A stretch of DNA of 64,000 bases, taken from assembly GCF_023702125.1 (NCBI RefSeq), contig NZ_CP098415.1, forward strand, positions 2,046,001 through 2,110,000. Direction: 5' to 3'. Position numbers and translations under genes: made by a program. Origin of the DNA: Halorubrum hochsteinianum (lineage in GTDB: Archaea > Halobacteriota > Halobacteria > Halobacteriales > Haloferacaceae). Positions within the stretch are counted from its first letter, which is position 1. The number at the start of each line of letters is the position of its first letter. Shown here in pieces: positions 32,297 through 41,172 of the stretch. The notes under the pieces were generated by a model. That model had not been told where the DNA came from and searched no databases. It worked only from the letters and a program-made list of their open reading frames with translations.

Positions 32297-32857
32297 ATGG
32301 GCTTCCACACGTTCGACGCCGACGGCGCGGACCGGTTGGAGCGGGCGGCGGTGCGGTACCGCTGGGTGTCCGCCGAGGAGGTCGTCGGACCGCTCGCGGG
32401 CGACGAGTTCGGCGTCCTCGCCGACCTCGGGAGCGGCACCGGGTTCTACACCGACGACGTCGCCGAGCGCGCCGAGACCGTCTACGGCGTCGACGTCCAG
32501 CCGGAGATGCACGAGTACTACCGCGAGAAGGGCGTCCCCGAGAACGTCGAACTGGTCGCGAGCGACGTCACCGACCTCCCGTTCGCGGACGGCGAACTCG
32601 ACGGCGCGTTCTCGACGATGACCTACCACGAGTTCGCGAGCCCGGAGGCGCTCGCGGAGGTCGCGCGGGTGGTCAAGACCGGAGGGCCGCTCGTCGTGTT
32701 CGACTGGACGGCCGACGGCGACGGCGAGCACGGGCCGCCGGTCGACGAGCGGTTCGCCGCCGCCGACGCCGTCGCGGCGCTGGAGGCGGCGGGGTTCGAG
32801 GTCGACTCCGCGTCGACGCGCACGGAGACGTTCGGCGTCGTCGCTCGGGCACCGTAG
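32297..32857 (+). CDS. Class I SAM-dependent methyltransferase
   Basis: A 186-residue methyltransferase. Motif I is LADLGSGTGFYTDD, motif II the acidic YGVDVQPEM, and motif III VASDVTDLPFADGELDGAF. The rest follows UbiE/type-11 methyltransferases (ALAEVARVVKTGGPLVVFDW). The target is not evident. It lies between the aminotransferase-like gene and the DoxX gene with no overlaps. Confidence 0.88.
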   Translation: MGFHTFDADGADRLERAAVRYRWVSAEEVVGPLAGDEFGVLADLGSGTGFYTDDVAERAETVYGVDVQPEMHEYYREKGVPENVELVASDVTDLPFADGELDGAFSTMTYHEFASPEALAEVARVVKTGGPLVVFDWTADGDGEHGPPVDERFAAADAVAALEAAGFEVDSASTRTETFGVVARAP

Positions 32858-32949
32858 TCGCCCGTCGAATCGGGAAACGAGCGGCTCTGCGTCCGATTCG
32901 AACGTTCGTGAAGAAATACCGTTAGGTGCGTCCGGCCCGTAGATGAGGT

Positions 32950-34056
32950 ATGTCCGCTTGTTCTCGATCGGCGGCCGCGGTCGCAACCGCGCTCGCCCTG
33001 TTCGCGACGGTCGCCGCGCGACCGGCCGCGGCCCACGTCGACTACGTCACCGAAGAGTCCGGCGACCCGCTCGACGCGGTGACGTTCGTCGCCGACGTGC
33101 TGTCGGACCCGTTCAACGCGGCGATTTTCGCCGGGTCCGGGCTCGCCGCGCTCGTCGGACTCGCCGTCTACCTGTGGGTGCGACCCACCATCGTCGACGT
33201 GGTCGTCCTCCGCGAGACGCTCGCCGGCTACGGCGACCTCGTCCCGTGGATGCTGCGGCTCGCGGTCGGGCTCCCGCTCGTCGGCGCTGGCTTTCAGGGA
33301 TACCTGTTCGCGCCGACGCTCTCGTTCGACCCCGGCGCGAGCCCGCTCCTCCGGGTGCTCTTCATCGGACTCGGCTTCTCCCTCCTCTTCGGTCTCGCGA
33401 CGCGGATCGCGTCGGCGGTCGGGCTGGCGACGTACGCGTGGGTGTTCCTCGCCGTCGACTCCTCCGTCGTCCTCGCGGTGGAGTACGTCCCGGTGTTCGC
33501 GGTGCTCGCGATCCTCGGCGGCGGCCGACCGAGCGCCGACGACATGCTGTTGGAGGTCGCGAGCACGCCGGGGTCGTACTATGGGCGGATCGACCCGGTC
33601 CACCACCTGAAGACGTTCCTCGACCGGTCGGCGGCCCCCCTGCGGCGGTACGTGCCGACGGTGCTCCGGGTCGGGATGGGCGTCTCGTTCGTCTACCTCG
33701 GGCTGATCCAGAAGCTCGCCGACCCCGGCAGCGCGCTGCTCGTCGTCGAGAAGTACGACCTCACCTCGGTCGTGCCGGTCGACGCCGGGCTGTGGGTCGT
33801 CGGTGCCGGGGTGACCGAGGTCGCGGTGGGGCTGGCGCTCATCGCGGGCTTTTTCACCCGCGGCGCGGCCGCGCTCTCGTTCGTGCTGTTCACCACGACG
33901 CTGTTCGGGCTCCCCGACGACCCCGTCCTCGCGCACGTCGCGCTGTTCGGCATGGCCTCCGCGGTGTTCACGCTCGGGGCCGGCCCGGTCTCGTTCGACC
34001 GCTGGTTCGGTCGCCCCGCGCTCGGCGACGACGAGTCGGCGGTGCCGGCGGACTGA
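32950..34056 (+). CDS. DoxX-family membrane protein
   Basis: A 368-residue protein with a cleavable-looking N-terminal signal (about 1-28, ending AAAHV) and about eight helices. The C-terminal half (about 235-345) matches DoxX/SURF4 proteins: LRVGMGVSFVYLGLIQKLADP, GAGVTEVAVGLALIAGFFTRGAAALSF. DoxX proteins occur in terminal-oxidase and thiol-related complexes. The N-terminal four-helix half is an extension beyond a minimal DoxX domain. The function is uncertain. Confidence 0.8.
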   Translation: MSACSRSAAAVATALALFATVAARPAAAHVDYVTEESGDPLDAVTFVADVLSDPFNAAIFAGSGLAALVGLAVYLWVRPTIVDVVVLRETLAGYGDLVPWMLRLAVGLPLVGAGFQGYLFAPTLSFDPGASPLLRVLFIGLGFSLLFGLATRIASAVGLATYAWVFLAVDSSVVLAVEYVPVFAVLAILGGGRPSADDMLLEVASTPGSYYGRIDPVHHLKTFLDRSAAPLRRYVPTVLRVGMGVSFVYLGLIQKLADPGSALLVVEKYDLTSVVPVDAGLWVVGAGVTEVAVGLALIAGFFTRGAAALSFVLFTTTLFGLPDDPVLAHVALFGMASAVFTLGAGPVSFDRWFGRPALGDDESAVPAD

Positions 34057-34103
34057 CGGTCCGGTCGGCGGTTTTTAAGTCGCTCTCGCGCGGTGGGACG
34101 GGT

Positions 34104-35390
34104 ATGCGCGTCGACCTCGGCAACGCCCTGGAGACGACCCCGGGGATCACGACGGAGACGCTGGACAGACTCGACGAGCGCGTCGCGGCCGCCCACGACC
34201 GGATCGCGGCCGGGATGGCCGACGACGAGTTCGGGTACGCGGCGCTGACCCTCCCCGAGACCGCAGATCCGGACCGGATACACGCCGCGGTCGACGGGTT
34301 CGACCGTCCCGAGGCGGTGCTGACGGTCGGCATCGGCGGGAGCGCGCTCGGCGCGGCGACGCTCGCGACGGCGCTCGAAAGCGACGTGGACGCCTACGTC
34401 CTCGACAACGTCGACCCCGACGACGCGCGGGCGCTGCTCGACGACCTCCCGCTCGCGGACACCGTCGTCAACGTGGTCTCGAAGTCGGGGACGACCGCGG
34501 AGACGCTCGCGAACTTCCTCGTCGCCCGCGAGGCGATGGCCGACGCGGGCGTCGACTGGACCGATCGCACGCTCGTCACGACGGGCGAGTCCGGGAACCT
34601 CCGCGAGCTGGCCGACCGTCACGGCCTGCCGTCGCTGCCGGTCCCCGACGGCGTCCCCGGTCGCTTCTCGGCGCTGTCGACGGTCGGACTCGCGGTCGCG
34701 GCGCTCCAGGGCCACGACGTCGAGGCCGTCCTCGCGGGCGGCCGCGACGGGATGGCGTCGCTGTCGGGGTCGCTGTACGAGTCGCCCGCCTACGCGTACG
34801 GCGCGGCGACGTACGCGCTCGCGGAGCGCGGCGCGCGCACCAACGCCGTGATGCCGTACGCCGAGTCGCTGGAGACGTTCGCGGAGTGGTTCGCGCAGCT
34901 GTGGGCCGAGAGCCTCGGGAAGGACGGGCTGGGCCAGACCCCCGCCCGGGCGCTCGGCGCGACCGACCAGCACTCCCAGCTTCAGCTGTACCGCGCCGGG
35001 CCGCCGGACAAGCTGGTGACGCTCGTGCGCCCGACCGAGCGCGCCGACGTGCCGATTCCCGAGACCGACCTCGACGGGCTGGCGTACCTCGGCGGCTCGT
35101 CGCTCGGCGGGCTGCTCGACGCGGAGTTCGAGGCGACCGAGGCGAGCCTCGCGGCGGCGGACGTGCCGAACGTGCGCGTCGAGATCGACCGGGTCGACGA
35201 GCGTTCGCTCGGGGAACTGCTCTACGGGATGGAGGCGGCCTGCGTGCTGTACGGCGAGCTCGCGAGCGTCTCGACGTTCACCCAGCCCGCGGTCGAGTGG
35301 GGGAAGAAGGCGGCCCGCGGGCTGCTCGGCGGGGGCGACTTCCCTGAGGCGGACGCCGTCACGGAGAAGCGCGAACTGCGGGTCGATTGA
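34104..35390 (+). CDS. pgi: Glucose-6-phosphate isomerase
   Basis: Converts glucose 6-phosphate and fructose 6-phosphate in central carbon metabolism. The 428-residue protein has two SIS folds. It shows GIGGSALGAATLATAL, VVSKSGTTAETLANFLVARE, the GRFSALSTVGL region, GATDQHSQLQLYRAGP and the C-terminal EWGKKAARGLL with the catalytic lysine. All PGI signatures are present. A TTTTTAAG box lies about 29 nt before the ATG. Confidence 0.95.
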   Translation: MRVDLGNALETTPGITTETLDRLDERVAAAHDRIAAGMADDEFGYAALTLPETADPDRIHAAVDGFDRPEAVLTVGIGGSALGAATLATALESDVDAYVLDNVDPDDARALLDDLPLADTVVNVVSKSGTTAETLANFLVAREAMADAGVDWTDRTLVTTGESGNLRELADRHGLPSLPVPDGVPGRFSALSTVGLAVAALQGHDVEAVLAGGRDGMASLSGSLYESPAYAYGAATYALAERGARTNAVMPYAESLETFAEWFAQLWAESLGKDGLGQTPARALGATDQHSQLQLYRAGPPDKLVTLVRPTERADVPIPETDLDGLAYLGGSSLGGLLDAEFEATEASLAAADVPNVRVEIDRVDERSLGELLYGMEAACVLYGELASVSTFTQPAVEWGKKAARGLLGGGDFPEADAVTEKRELRVD

Positions 35391-35449
35391 CGCCGCCGGA
35401 ACGACCGCGGCGGCGGGTAATCGACGCCGCCGGAACGACCGCGGCGGCG
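35389..35449. repeat. 27-bp direct repeat at the pgi stop codon
   Basis: A 27-bp sequence beginning GACGCCGCCGGAACGACC occurs at 35389-35415 and again at 35423-35449 (34-nt period, perfect). The first copy starts inside the pgi TGA stop. Each copy contains a short inverted repeat, CGCCGC...GCGGCG, able to form a hairpin. The spacing and position resemble the repeats at radB and folA. Confidence 0.85.
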
Positions 35450-35542
35450 CGCGACCGGCTCGGCCGACCGCCCGTCGGCGGCGACGTGTCGAGACCGTCC
35501 CCTTCCGGTGCGACTAAACCGCCGCGAGTCGTACCGCCGGCG

Positions 35543-36277
35543 ATGAGCGACGACCCCCTCGCGGCGGCGGTCGGCGAGCGGCTGACTCGCGTCGCGAGCG
35601 CGCTGTTCGCGATCGTGTTCGCGTTCCTCGTCGCGAACGCGGTCACCGTGCCGGGGACGGACCTCGCCGCCGCCGCGGGACTGGTGTCAGAGGGATCGAA
35701 TGGCTACCGGCTGCTCCAGACGCTGCTCCAGTTCGCCGGGTTCGGCGTCGCGGTCGCGGGGTACCTCGCCGTCACCGACCAGTGGGACCTCGCCCGCGTC
35801 TCCCGGCCGACGCGCCGCGAGGCGGGGATCATCGTCGGCGGCGGCGTCCTCCTCTTCGGGTTCCAGTACGGGGCCCTGTTCGCGCTCGATCAGGTCGGGC
35901 TCTCGACCGGGCAGAATCAGGCGGTCGTCCCCGGCGGCGACCCGGTCACCTACTACCTCGCGATGATCGCGGTGTCGCTCGCGGTGGTCGGCCCGGTCGA
36001 GGAACTGCTCTTCCGCGGCGTCGTCCAGGGCGGGATCCGGCGCGCGTTCGACGCGGTCCCCGCGATACTCATCGCGAGCGTCGCGTTCGGGCTGATCCAC
36101 CTCCCCGCGGTCTCCGGGACGATGGCCGAGCAGTGGGCGTACGTCGGCGTCGTCGTCGTGCTGGGGGCGGTCCTCGGCGCGTTCTACGAGTGGACGGACA
36201 ACGTGGTGGTCCCCGGGCTGGTACACGGCATGTACAACGCGGTCACCTACGTGGTGCTGCTCTGGCAGGTCCTCTGA
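35543..36277 (+). CDS. CPBP-family intramembrane metalloprotease (Abi-like)
   Basis: A 244-residue protein with about seven helices. The CPBP (Rce1-like) motifs are VEELLFRGVVQGGI (motif 1, EEx3R), FGLIHLPA (motif 2, FxxxH) and VVPGLVHGMYNAV (motif 3, HxxxN), all intact. Members cleave prenylated or membrane proteins, or act in bacteriocin immunity in bacteria. The target is unknown. The gene lies between pgi and the structured element copy B. Confidence 0.88.
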   Translation: MSDDPLAAAVGERLTRVASALFAIVFAFLVANAVTVPGTDLAAAAGLVSEGSNGYRLLQTLLQFAGFGVAVAGYLAVTDQWDLARVSRPTRREAGIIVGGGVLLFGFQYGALFALDQVGLSTGQNQAVVPGGDPVTYYLAMIAVSLAVVGPVEELLFRGVVQGGIRRAFDAVPAILIASVAFGLIHLPAVSGTMAEQWAYVGVVVVLGAVLGAFYEWTDNVVVPGLVHGMYNAVTYVVLLWQVL

Positions 36278-36361
36278 GACCGGAGGAGGCGGCGTCGCTC
36301 TTTCGGGGCCGCCGAGGGCGCAGTCGCTCGCCACGACGAATCCACTATACCGAAGACACGA

Positions 36362-36664
36362 CCGCCGAAGCCCCAGCCGCCCGGCGATATGCGGTTGCTT
36401 TCGTCGCGACCGTGACTGCCGAAGCCCCAGCCGCGAAGCGGTCAGACGCTCGCTGCGCTCCTCGTCACTCGCTTCGCTCGTTCCTGCTGTGCTTACGTCG
36501 CCTCTGACCGCTTCGCGGCTGCCCCTTCGAGTCCCGCCCGGCACAGCAACCGCACCTCACGCCTCCCCAGCCTCGTTGACCGGTCTCCGCTTCGCTCCGA
36601 CCGGTCGACTTCCCTCGCGCGTGCTGACTCGCGGCGCTTCGCGCCGCTCGCAGGCACGCGCCAC
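36362..36664 (-). repeat. Structured interspersed element, copy B
   Basis: Minus-strand copy of the element at 15037 and 62653. Outer stem 1 is 36617-36624/36654-36661, enclosing a GCGGCGC hairpin (36631-36637/36641-36647). Stem 2 is GACCGGTC/GACCGGTC (36578-36585/36599-36606). The conserved GGGGAGGCGTGAGG is at 36555-36568 and CGAAGGGGCAGCCG at 36516-36529. A perfect 18-bp long stem, 36429-36446/36503-36520, has arms quite unlike copy A beyond the first five bases. The terminal CGGCTGGGGCTTCG is present twice (36420-36433 and 36366-36379). It begins about 16 nt after the nurA stop, and with 36278-36361 fills the gap between convergent genes. Confidence 0.85.
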
Positions 36665-36679
36665 CGCCTCGACCGCGCC

Positions 36680-37960
36680 TCAAAACTCCGCCTTCCCCCA
36701 CCGGAGGTCGTCGTAGGTCGCCTGCTGGTCGCTGCCGAGCCGCTCCTCGAACTTCCGGCGGAGCGCCGCCTTCTCCGTGGCCGAGATCCGCGCCAGCTCG
36801 TCCGCCTTCGCGACCGGCTCGGGGGGCCCGCGCGTCGCCGCCACCTCGGCGACGACCTGCCGGGTGAGCCGCTCGCGGAGGTCCGGGTCGCGCGTGAACG
36901 CGTACGGGGCCTCCAGCTTGTACGTCACGTCGGTGCGGGGGTCGTAGACGACCATGAACGTGACCTCGTACAGCTCCGGGTCCAGCTCGCGGTCGACGCC
37001 GAGCGCGTCCCCGTCGGCGGCCATCGGGGCGTCCGCGCCGCCGCGGCTCCGGAACCACGTGGTGAAGGTGAGGTCGTCGTCGAGCCGCGCGCCGCGGTCG
37101 CCGCCCGCGTCCGTCCCCTCGGGACCCTCGCCGGGCTCGCGCCGCTCCAGCAGTCGGGTGAACAGCGCGGTGTCGTCGGGCCACGGCGACTCGACGCCGG
37201 CGCGCGCGAGCGCCCGGACCGCGGTGCCGCTCGCGGGGTTCTTCACGAACCCGGCCAGCGGCACGTCGCGGTCGACGAACCGCTCGACGAGGCGGACGTA
37301 CTTCTCGATCACTCCGCGCGGCTTCGCCTCCCGGGCGAGTTCGCCGAGTTCGGGGTCGCGGTCCGCCCACGTGAACAGCTCCTTCGGGTAGATCGGACCG
37401 TCGAGGACGAGCAGGTCGTCGACCTCGTCCGCGTGGTCGAGCGCGTGGGTCCCCTCCGCGAGGTATAAGCCGAGGGCGTGGACGACCCGCTCCGCGTAGC
37501 GGTTCACCCGGGGGACGTGGAACACCCGCTGGCGGGTGTGGCCCTCGTCTCGCTTCGTCCACTCGCTGTCGAAGCCGGCGGTCGAGTCGCCGGCGTGGAC
37601 GGTGGCGACGATGGTCCGGTCGCGGTGGAGGTCGAGATCCGTCGGGGAACTCGCCATCGCCGCGTGCGCGACGTCGACGACGAGGCCGTTCTTGAACGTC
37701 GTGGGGTTGATCGTGCCCGAGTCGAGCCCGTGGACCGTCTCGAACGGGCGCTCGGCGAGCGCGACGTCGTCGATGGCGGCCCGCCGGCGCTCGTGGTCGC
37801 CGAGCGCCTCGATCACGACCCGACCCTCGCGGCGGAGCTCGGGGAGCCACTCGCGCCAGACGCGCTCGGCGAGGTCGTCGTGGTCCGTCGCGTCCACGTC
37901 GCCGCCGATGCCGTACGCGAGCTGCGCGATGTTCTCGACGTGGATCGGATCGAGCGTCAC
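36680..37960 (-). CDS. nurA: DNA double-strand-break repair nuclease NurA
   Basis: NurA is the 5'-3' nuclease that works with the HerA helicase to resect DNA ends in archaea. The 426-residue protein has the conserved HGLDSGTINPTTF with the metal-binding Asp, LLVLDGPIYPKEL, PLAGFVKNP and the C-terminal VTYKLEAPYAF. An acidic disordered insert lies at about 275-300. HerA and the Mre11/Rad50 genes that often accompany nurA are not in this window. A TTTTATAT box about 27 nt before the ATG indicates a leaderless mRNA. Confidence 0.88.
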   Translation of the reverse strand: MTLDPIHVENIAQLAYGIGGDVDATDHDDLAERVWREWLPELRREGRVVIEALGDHERRRAAIDDVALAERPFETVHGLDSGTINPTTFKNGLVVDVAHAAMASSPTDLDLHRDRTIVATVHAGDSTAGFDSEWTKRDEGHTRQRVFHVPRVNRYAERVVHALGLYLAEGTHALDHADEVDDLLVLDGPIYPKELFTWADRDPELGELAREAKPRGVIEKYVRLVERFVDRDVPLAGFVKNPASGTAVRALARAGVESPWPDDTALFTRLLERREPGEGPEGTDAGGDRGARLDDDLTFTTWFRSRGGADAPMAADGDALGVDRELDPELYEVTFMVVYDPRTDVTYKLEAPYAFTRDPDLRERLTRQVVAEVAATRGPPEPVAKADELARISATEKAALRRKFEERLGSDQQATYDDLRWGKAEF

Positions 37961-38198
37961 GACCGTAGACCGGGACGGACCGATATAAAAGTCGTCGGCT
38001 CGGGGGCCGCGGTGCGACGAACGCCCCGGCCGAATTCGTTCGACTACCGTGGAACAACCGGCAAGAATCTTCGCCGTCCGGTGGCGGATCGAGGAGACCT
38101 GTTATCGTGCCGTCAGCTACGCTCCGTCGGCGTGACGGCAGTATCAGAGATAATACTCGGAGGCGATGTGCTTTTATTGCATACGACAATCGACGCCT

Positions 38199-40106
38199 AT
38201 GAGAGAGACTGCGAGCGGCGTACCTTCGGAGGGATCGGGCGGGCTGGCGGAGAGCGTGCGGGAGGTGATCCGGTACATCCCGGACGGCACCTCGATGCCC
38301 GAGGAGATGTGGGCACCGCGACACCGGAACATCCTGATCGCCACCCTGGTTCAGGTCCCGTTCCTGATCGGGCTGGGGCTCTACGACGGGACGGAGTCGT
38401 TCACGGGAGCGCAGATCCCGGCGACGCCGGCGTGGATGCTCGGGGGGTTCGTCGCCATCATCCTCGCCACCGCCGCGCTGGCGAGCTGGTCGCGGCTCGG
38501 CCGCCGCCAGCGGACGGTCCTCACGGCGTTCAGCCTCATGACCGTCTCGATGGCGATGGTGAAGCTGTCCGGCGGGTACATCGAGGCGCACTTCAGCTTC
38601 TTCGTGTTTATCGGGATACTCGCGCTGTACGAGGACTGGCTCCCGTTCGCCGTCGGCGTCGGGTACGTGGCGGTCGGCCACGGGGCGTTCAGCCTCATCG
38701 ACTCGAGTCTCGTCTACAACCACACCGCGGCGATCGAGAACCCGATCGTCTGGGGCGGAATCCACGCGTTCTTCGTCCTCGGGCTCGCCGGCGCGCTGAT
38801 GGTCAACTGGTACTCGATCGAGAAGTCGCGGGAGGCGGCCCGCGAACAGCTCGAACTGGCGGAGCAGAAGCAGTCGGAGATCCAAGACGTCGAGGCGGCG
38901 AAGGCCGAGGTCGAGGAGCGCCGCGAGGAGGTCGAGCGCCTGAACAGCCACCTTGAGACGAAGGCGGACGACTACAGCGCGGCGATGGACCGCGCGGCCG
39001 ACGGCGACCTCACGGTTCGGCTCGACACGGAGAGCGAGAGCGAGGCGATGGCGCAGATCGGCGAGGCGTTCAACGGCATGATGGACGACATCGACGAGGC
39101 GATGGGCGAGGTCCGGTCGTTCGCCCGGGACGTGTCGACCGCGAGCGAGAACACGGTCCGCGGCGTCGAGACGGCGAGCGACCGGAGCGAGACCGTCAGC
39201 CAGTCCGTCACCGAGATCGCGGAGGGCGCGGACGAGCAGCGCGAGATGCTCCGGCAGGTGTCCGACGAGATGAACGACCTCTCGGCGACGATCGAGGAGG
39301 TCGCCTCCTCGACCCAGACGGTCGTCGACGTCGCCGAACAGACCGCGGAGATCGCCGACGACGGCGAGGAGACCGCCGAGGCCGCCATCGAGCGCGTCGA
39401 GGAGTCCCGAGAGGCGCTCGACTCCGCCGCGGGGACGGTCCAGCAGCTCGACGAGCGGATGGAGGACATCGGCGAGATCGTCGACCTCATCGGCGACATC
39501 GCCGAGCAGACGAACCTGCTCGCGCTGAACGCGAACATCGAGGCCGCCCGCGCCGGCGGGAGCGGCGGCGGCAGCGACGGGTTCGCGGTCGTCGCCGACG
39601 AGGTGAAACAGCTCGCCGAAGAGACGCAGGACGCGGCCACGGAGATCGAAGAGCTGATCGGCGACACGCAGGCGCAGACGGAGGGGACGGTGACTGCGGT
39701 CCGGAGCGCCGAGGAGAACATCGCGGCGGGCGCGGAAGCGGTCGAGGACGCCGCGGACGCGTTCTCGCAGGTGTCGGACAACGCGCGGGAGACCGACGAG
39801 GGGATCCGAGAGATCAGCCGCGCCACCGACGACCAGGCCGCCAGCACGGAGGAGACGGTGTCGATGGCCGAGGAGGTCGCGGGGATCAGCCAGTCGACGG
39901 CGGAGGAGGCCGACGCGGTCGCCGAGGCCGCGGACGAGCAGCTGGCCGCGATGAACGACGCGACGGCGGAGGCCGGTTCGCTCGCCGAGCAGGCCGAGCG
40001 GCTCGGCTCGCTCATCGGCGAGTTCGACGTGTCCGGCGACGAGGTCGACCCCGGATCCGGTCCGGGAGCGACCGTCGCGGTCGGCGACGGCGGACAGCCG
40101 GAGTAA
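38199..40106 (+). CDS. Halobacterial transducer (methyl-accepting chemotaxis protein)
   Basis: A 635-residue chemotaxis/phototaxis-type receptor. Six hydrophobic helices (about 42-230) form a membrane sensor with several histidines ([25 protein letters not shown]). A coiled-coil linker and HAMP region (about 265-330) follow, then the cytoplasmic signalling hairpin with tip [18 protein letters not shown]. The six-helix sensor recalls the haem-type aerotaxis transducer HtrVIII; that comparison is tentative. [10 protein letters not shown] loop sits just after the tip. The ATG at 38199 lies about 24 nt after GCTTTTATTG; an earlier in-frame ATG overlaps that box. No che genes are nearby. Confidence 0.88.
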   Translation: MRETASGVPSEGSGGLAESVREVIRYIPDGTSMPEEMWAPRHRNILIATLVQVPFLIGLGLYDGTESFTGAQIPATPAWMLGGFVAIILATAALASWSRLGRRQRTVLTAFSLMTVSMAMVKLSGGYIEAHFSFFVFIGILALYEDWLPFAVGVGYVAVGHGAFSLIDSSLVYNHTAAIENPIVWGGIHAFFVLGLAGALMVNWYSIEKSREAAREQLELAEQKQSEIQDVEAAKAEVEERREEVERLNSHLETKADDYSAAMDRAADGDLTVRLDTESESEAMAQIGEAFNGMMDDIDEAMGEVRSFARDVSTASENTVRGVETASDRSETVSQSVTEIAEGADEQREMLRQVSDEMNDLSATIEEVASSTQTVVDVAEQTAEIADDGEETAEAAIERVEESREALDSAAGTVQQLDERMEDIGEIVDLIGDIAEQTNLLALNANIEAARAGGSGGGSDGFAVVADEVKQLAEETQDAATEIEELIGDTQAQTEGTVTAVRSAEENIAAGAEAVEDAADAFSQVSDNARETDEGIREISRATDDQAASTEETVSMAEEVAGISQSTAEEADAVAEAADEQLAAMNDATAEAGSLAEQAERLGSLIGEFDVSGDEVDPGSGPGATVAVGDGGQPE

Positions 40107-40113
40107 GTCCGGC

Positions 40114-40152
40114 GGCGGTTCGGTGCGGTTCGGTTCGGTGCGGTTCGGTGCG
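40114..40152. repeat. Short tandem repeat (GGTTCGGTGC type)
   Basis: Imperfect tandem copies of a 10-bp GGTTCGGTGC unit fill the gap between the transducer stop and the convergent gene at 40168. It looks like a slippage repeat. No function is evident. Confidence 0.7.
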
Positions 40153-40167
40153 GGTCTTTTCCGCGGT

Positions 40168-40599
40168 TCAGGGCCGGTCGGCGTCCGATTCGGACCAGAG
40201 GGTTTCGAGGACCGTTAGCGCGCGCTTCACCTGCGCGCCGTCCTCGACGAACACCAGCGTCCGGGGCGGGCGCGACGCCTTCGGACGGACGCGGAGGTCG
40301 GCCTCGGTCGCGGCGGTCGCGGCCGCCTCCGGGGCGGCGAGCGCCTCGATCCGCGCGCGGTCCGGCTGGACGAACACCTCGGCGACGGGGTCGAGGAGGC
40401 CGTCCGCGTCCCTCGCGTCGCGGTCGTCTCCGTGCGCCTCGACCGCGATCCGGTACGCCAGCGCGCCGTCGGTCGTCGGCTCGACGTCCGGGTCCGCGTC
40501 GACCACCGTCAGGCCGCGGAGTCGGCTCTCGTCGCCCGTCACCTCGGAGGCGAGCAGCTGTGCGATCCGGACGCCGTCGGTGAGGCGGTCGGCGACCAC
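40168..40599 (-). CDS. Haloarchaeal protein of unknown function, coupled to the DUF2240 gene
   Basis: A 143-residue soluble acidic protein with the start VADRLTDGVRIAQLLASEVTG and beta-rich middle (LAYRIAVEAHG, DPVAEVFVQPDR). It ends RTLVFVEDGAQVKRALTVLETLW. The GTG start follows the DUF2240 stop with no gap (TAAGTG), so the two are cotranslated. I do not recognise a named family, and the strict pairing is the only functional hint. Confidence 0.7.
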   Translation of the reverse strand: MVADRLTDGVRIAQLLASEVTGDESRLRGLTVVDADPDVEPTTDGALAYRIAVEAHGDDRDARDADGLLDPVAEVFVQPDRARIEALAAPEAAATAATEADLRVRPKASRPPRTLVFVEDGAQVKRALTVLETLWSESDADRP

Positions 40600-41109
40600 T
40601 TACGCCACCTCCCGGTCGTCGACCGCGTCGTCCGCGCCGCCCGTTTCGTCCGCCTCGGCCGCCTCAGCCGCGAGTTCCTCGCGCACGTCGGCCGCGAGGC
40701 GGTCGACGGCGGCCCCCTGCTCGCGGGCGTAGAGGACCGCGGCGGCCTCGATGGTGATCGCCAGCGCGCGCTGCCGCTCGTTGATCGCGGCGACCACGCG
40801 CTGCTTCTCGACGCCGGTCGCGACGACCGCGTCGAGCGCGCTCTCGAAGGTGGACTGTTCGCGGAGCACCGACTCGTCGGGGGTGAACCCCTCCGGAACG
40901 GTCACCTCCGCGGGGTCGAACTGCGGGACGAGGTCGCCGTCCTCGGACGCGAGGAGGCCGCGTCCGAGCGCGACATCGACGAGCCGCTTCGCCTGATCGG
41001 GCGAGAACCACTCCCGCTCCAGCGACAGCGCGACGACGAACTCCCCCTGACCGAGCCGGTCCCGGGCCTCGGCCTTGAACGGGGCGGCGACGGCGACCTC
41101 CAGACTCAT
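40600..41109 (-). CDS. DUF2240 family protein
   Basis: A 169-residue protein whose first 150 residues match the archaeal DUF2240 family: EVAVAAPFKAEARDRLGQGEF, then a winged-helix-like LEREWFSPDQAKRLVDVALGRGLL and a helical C-terminal half with KQRVVAAINERQRALAITIEAAAVLYAREQG. It may be a nucleic-acid-binding regulator, judged only from the winged-helix look. An acidic tail ends the protein. It is the first gene of a two-gene unit with the 40168 gene. Confidence 0.8.
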   Translation of the reverse strand: MSLEVAVAAPFKAEARDRLGQGEFVVALSLEREWFSPDQAKRLVDVALGRGLLASEDGDLVPQFDPAEVTVPEGFTPDESVLREQSTFESALDAVVATGVEKQRVVAAINERQRALAITIEAAAVLYAREQGAAVDRLAADVREELAAEAAEADETGGADDAVDDREVA

Positions 41110-41172
41110 GTGAGACGGACGGCGCGGCGGGCGCGTAAACGTGTCGGACCCGGGGTCGCGACCGGCCGCGGG

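Noticed and set aside
36489-36716. A protein-coding gene inside element copy B
   Set aside because: The three element copies differ by insertions that are not multiples of three, and the conserved feature is pairing, not a reading frame.
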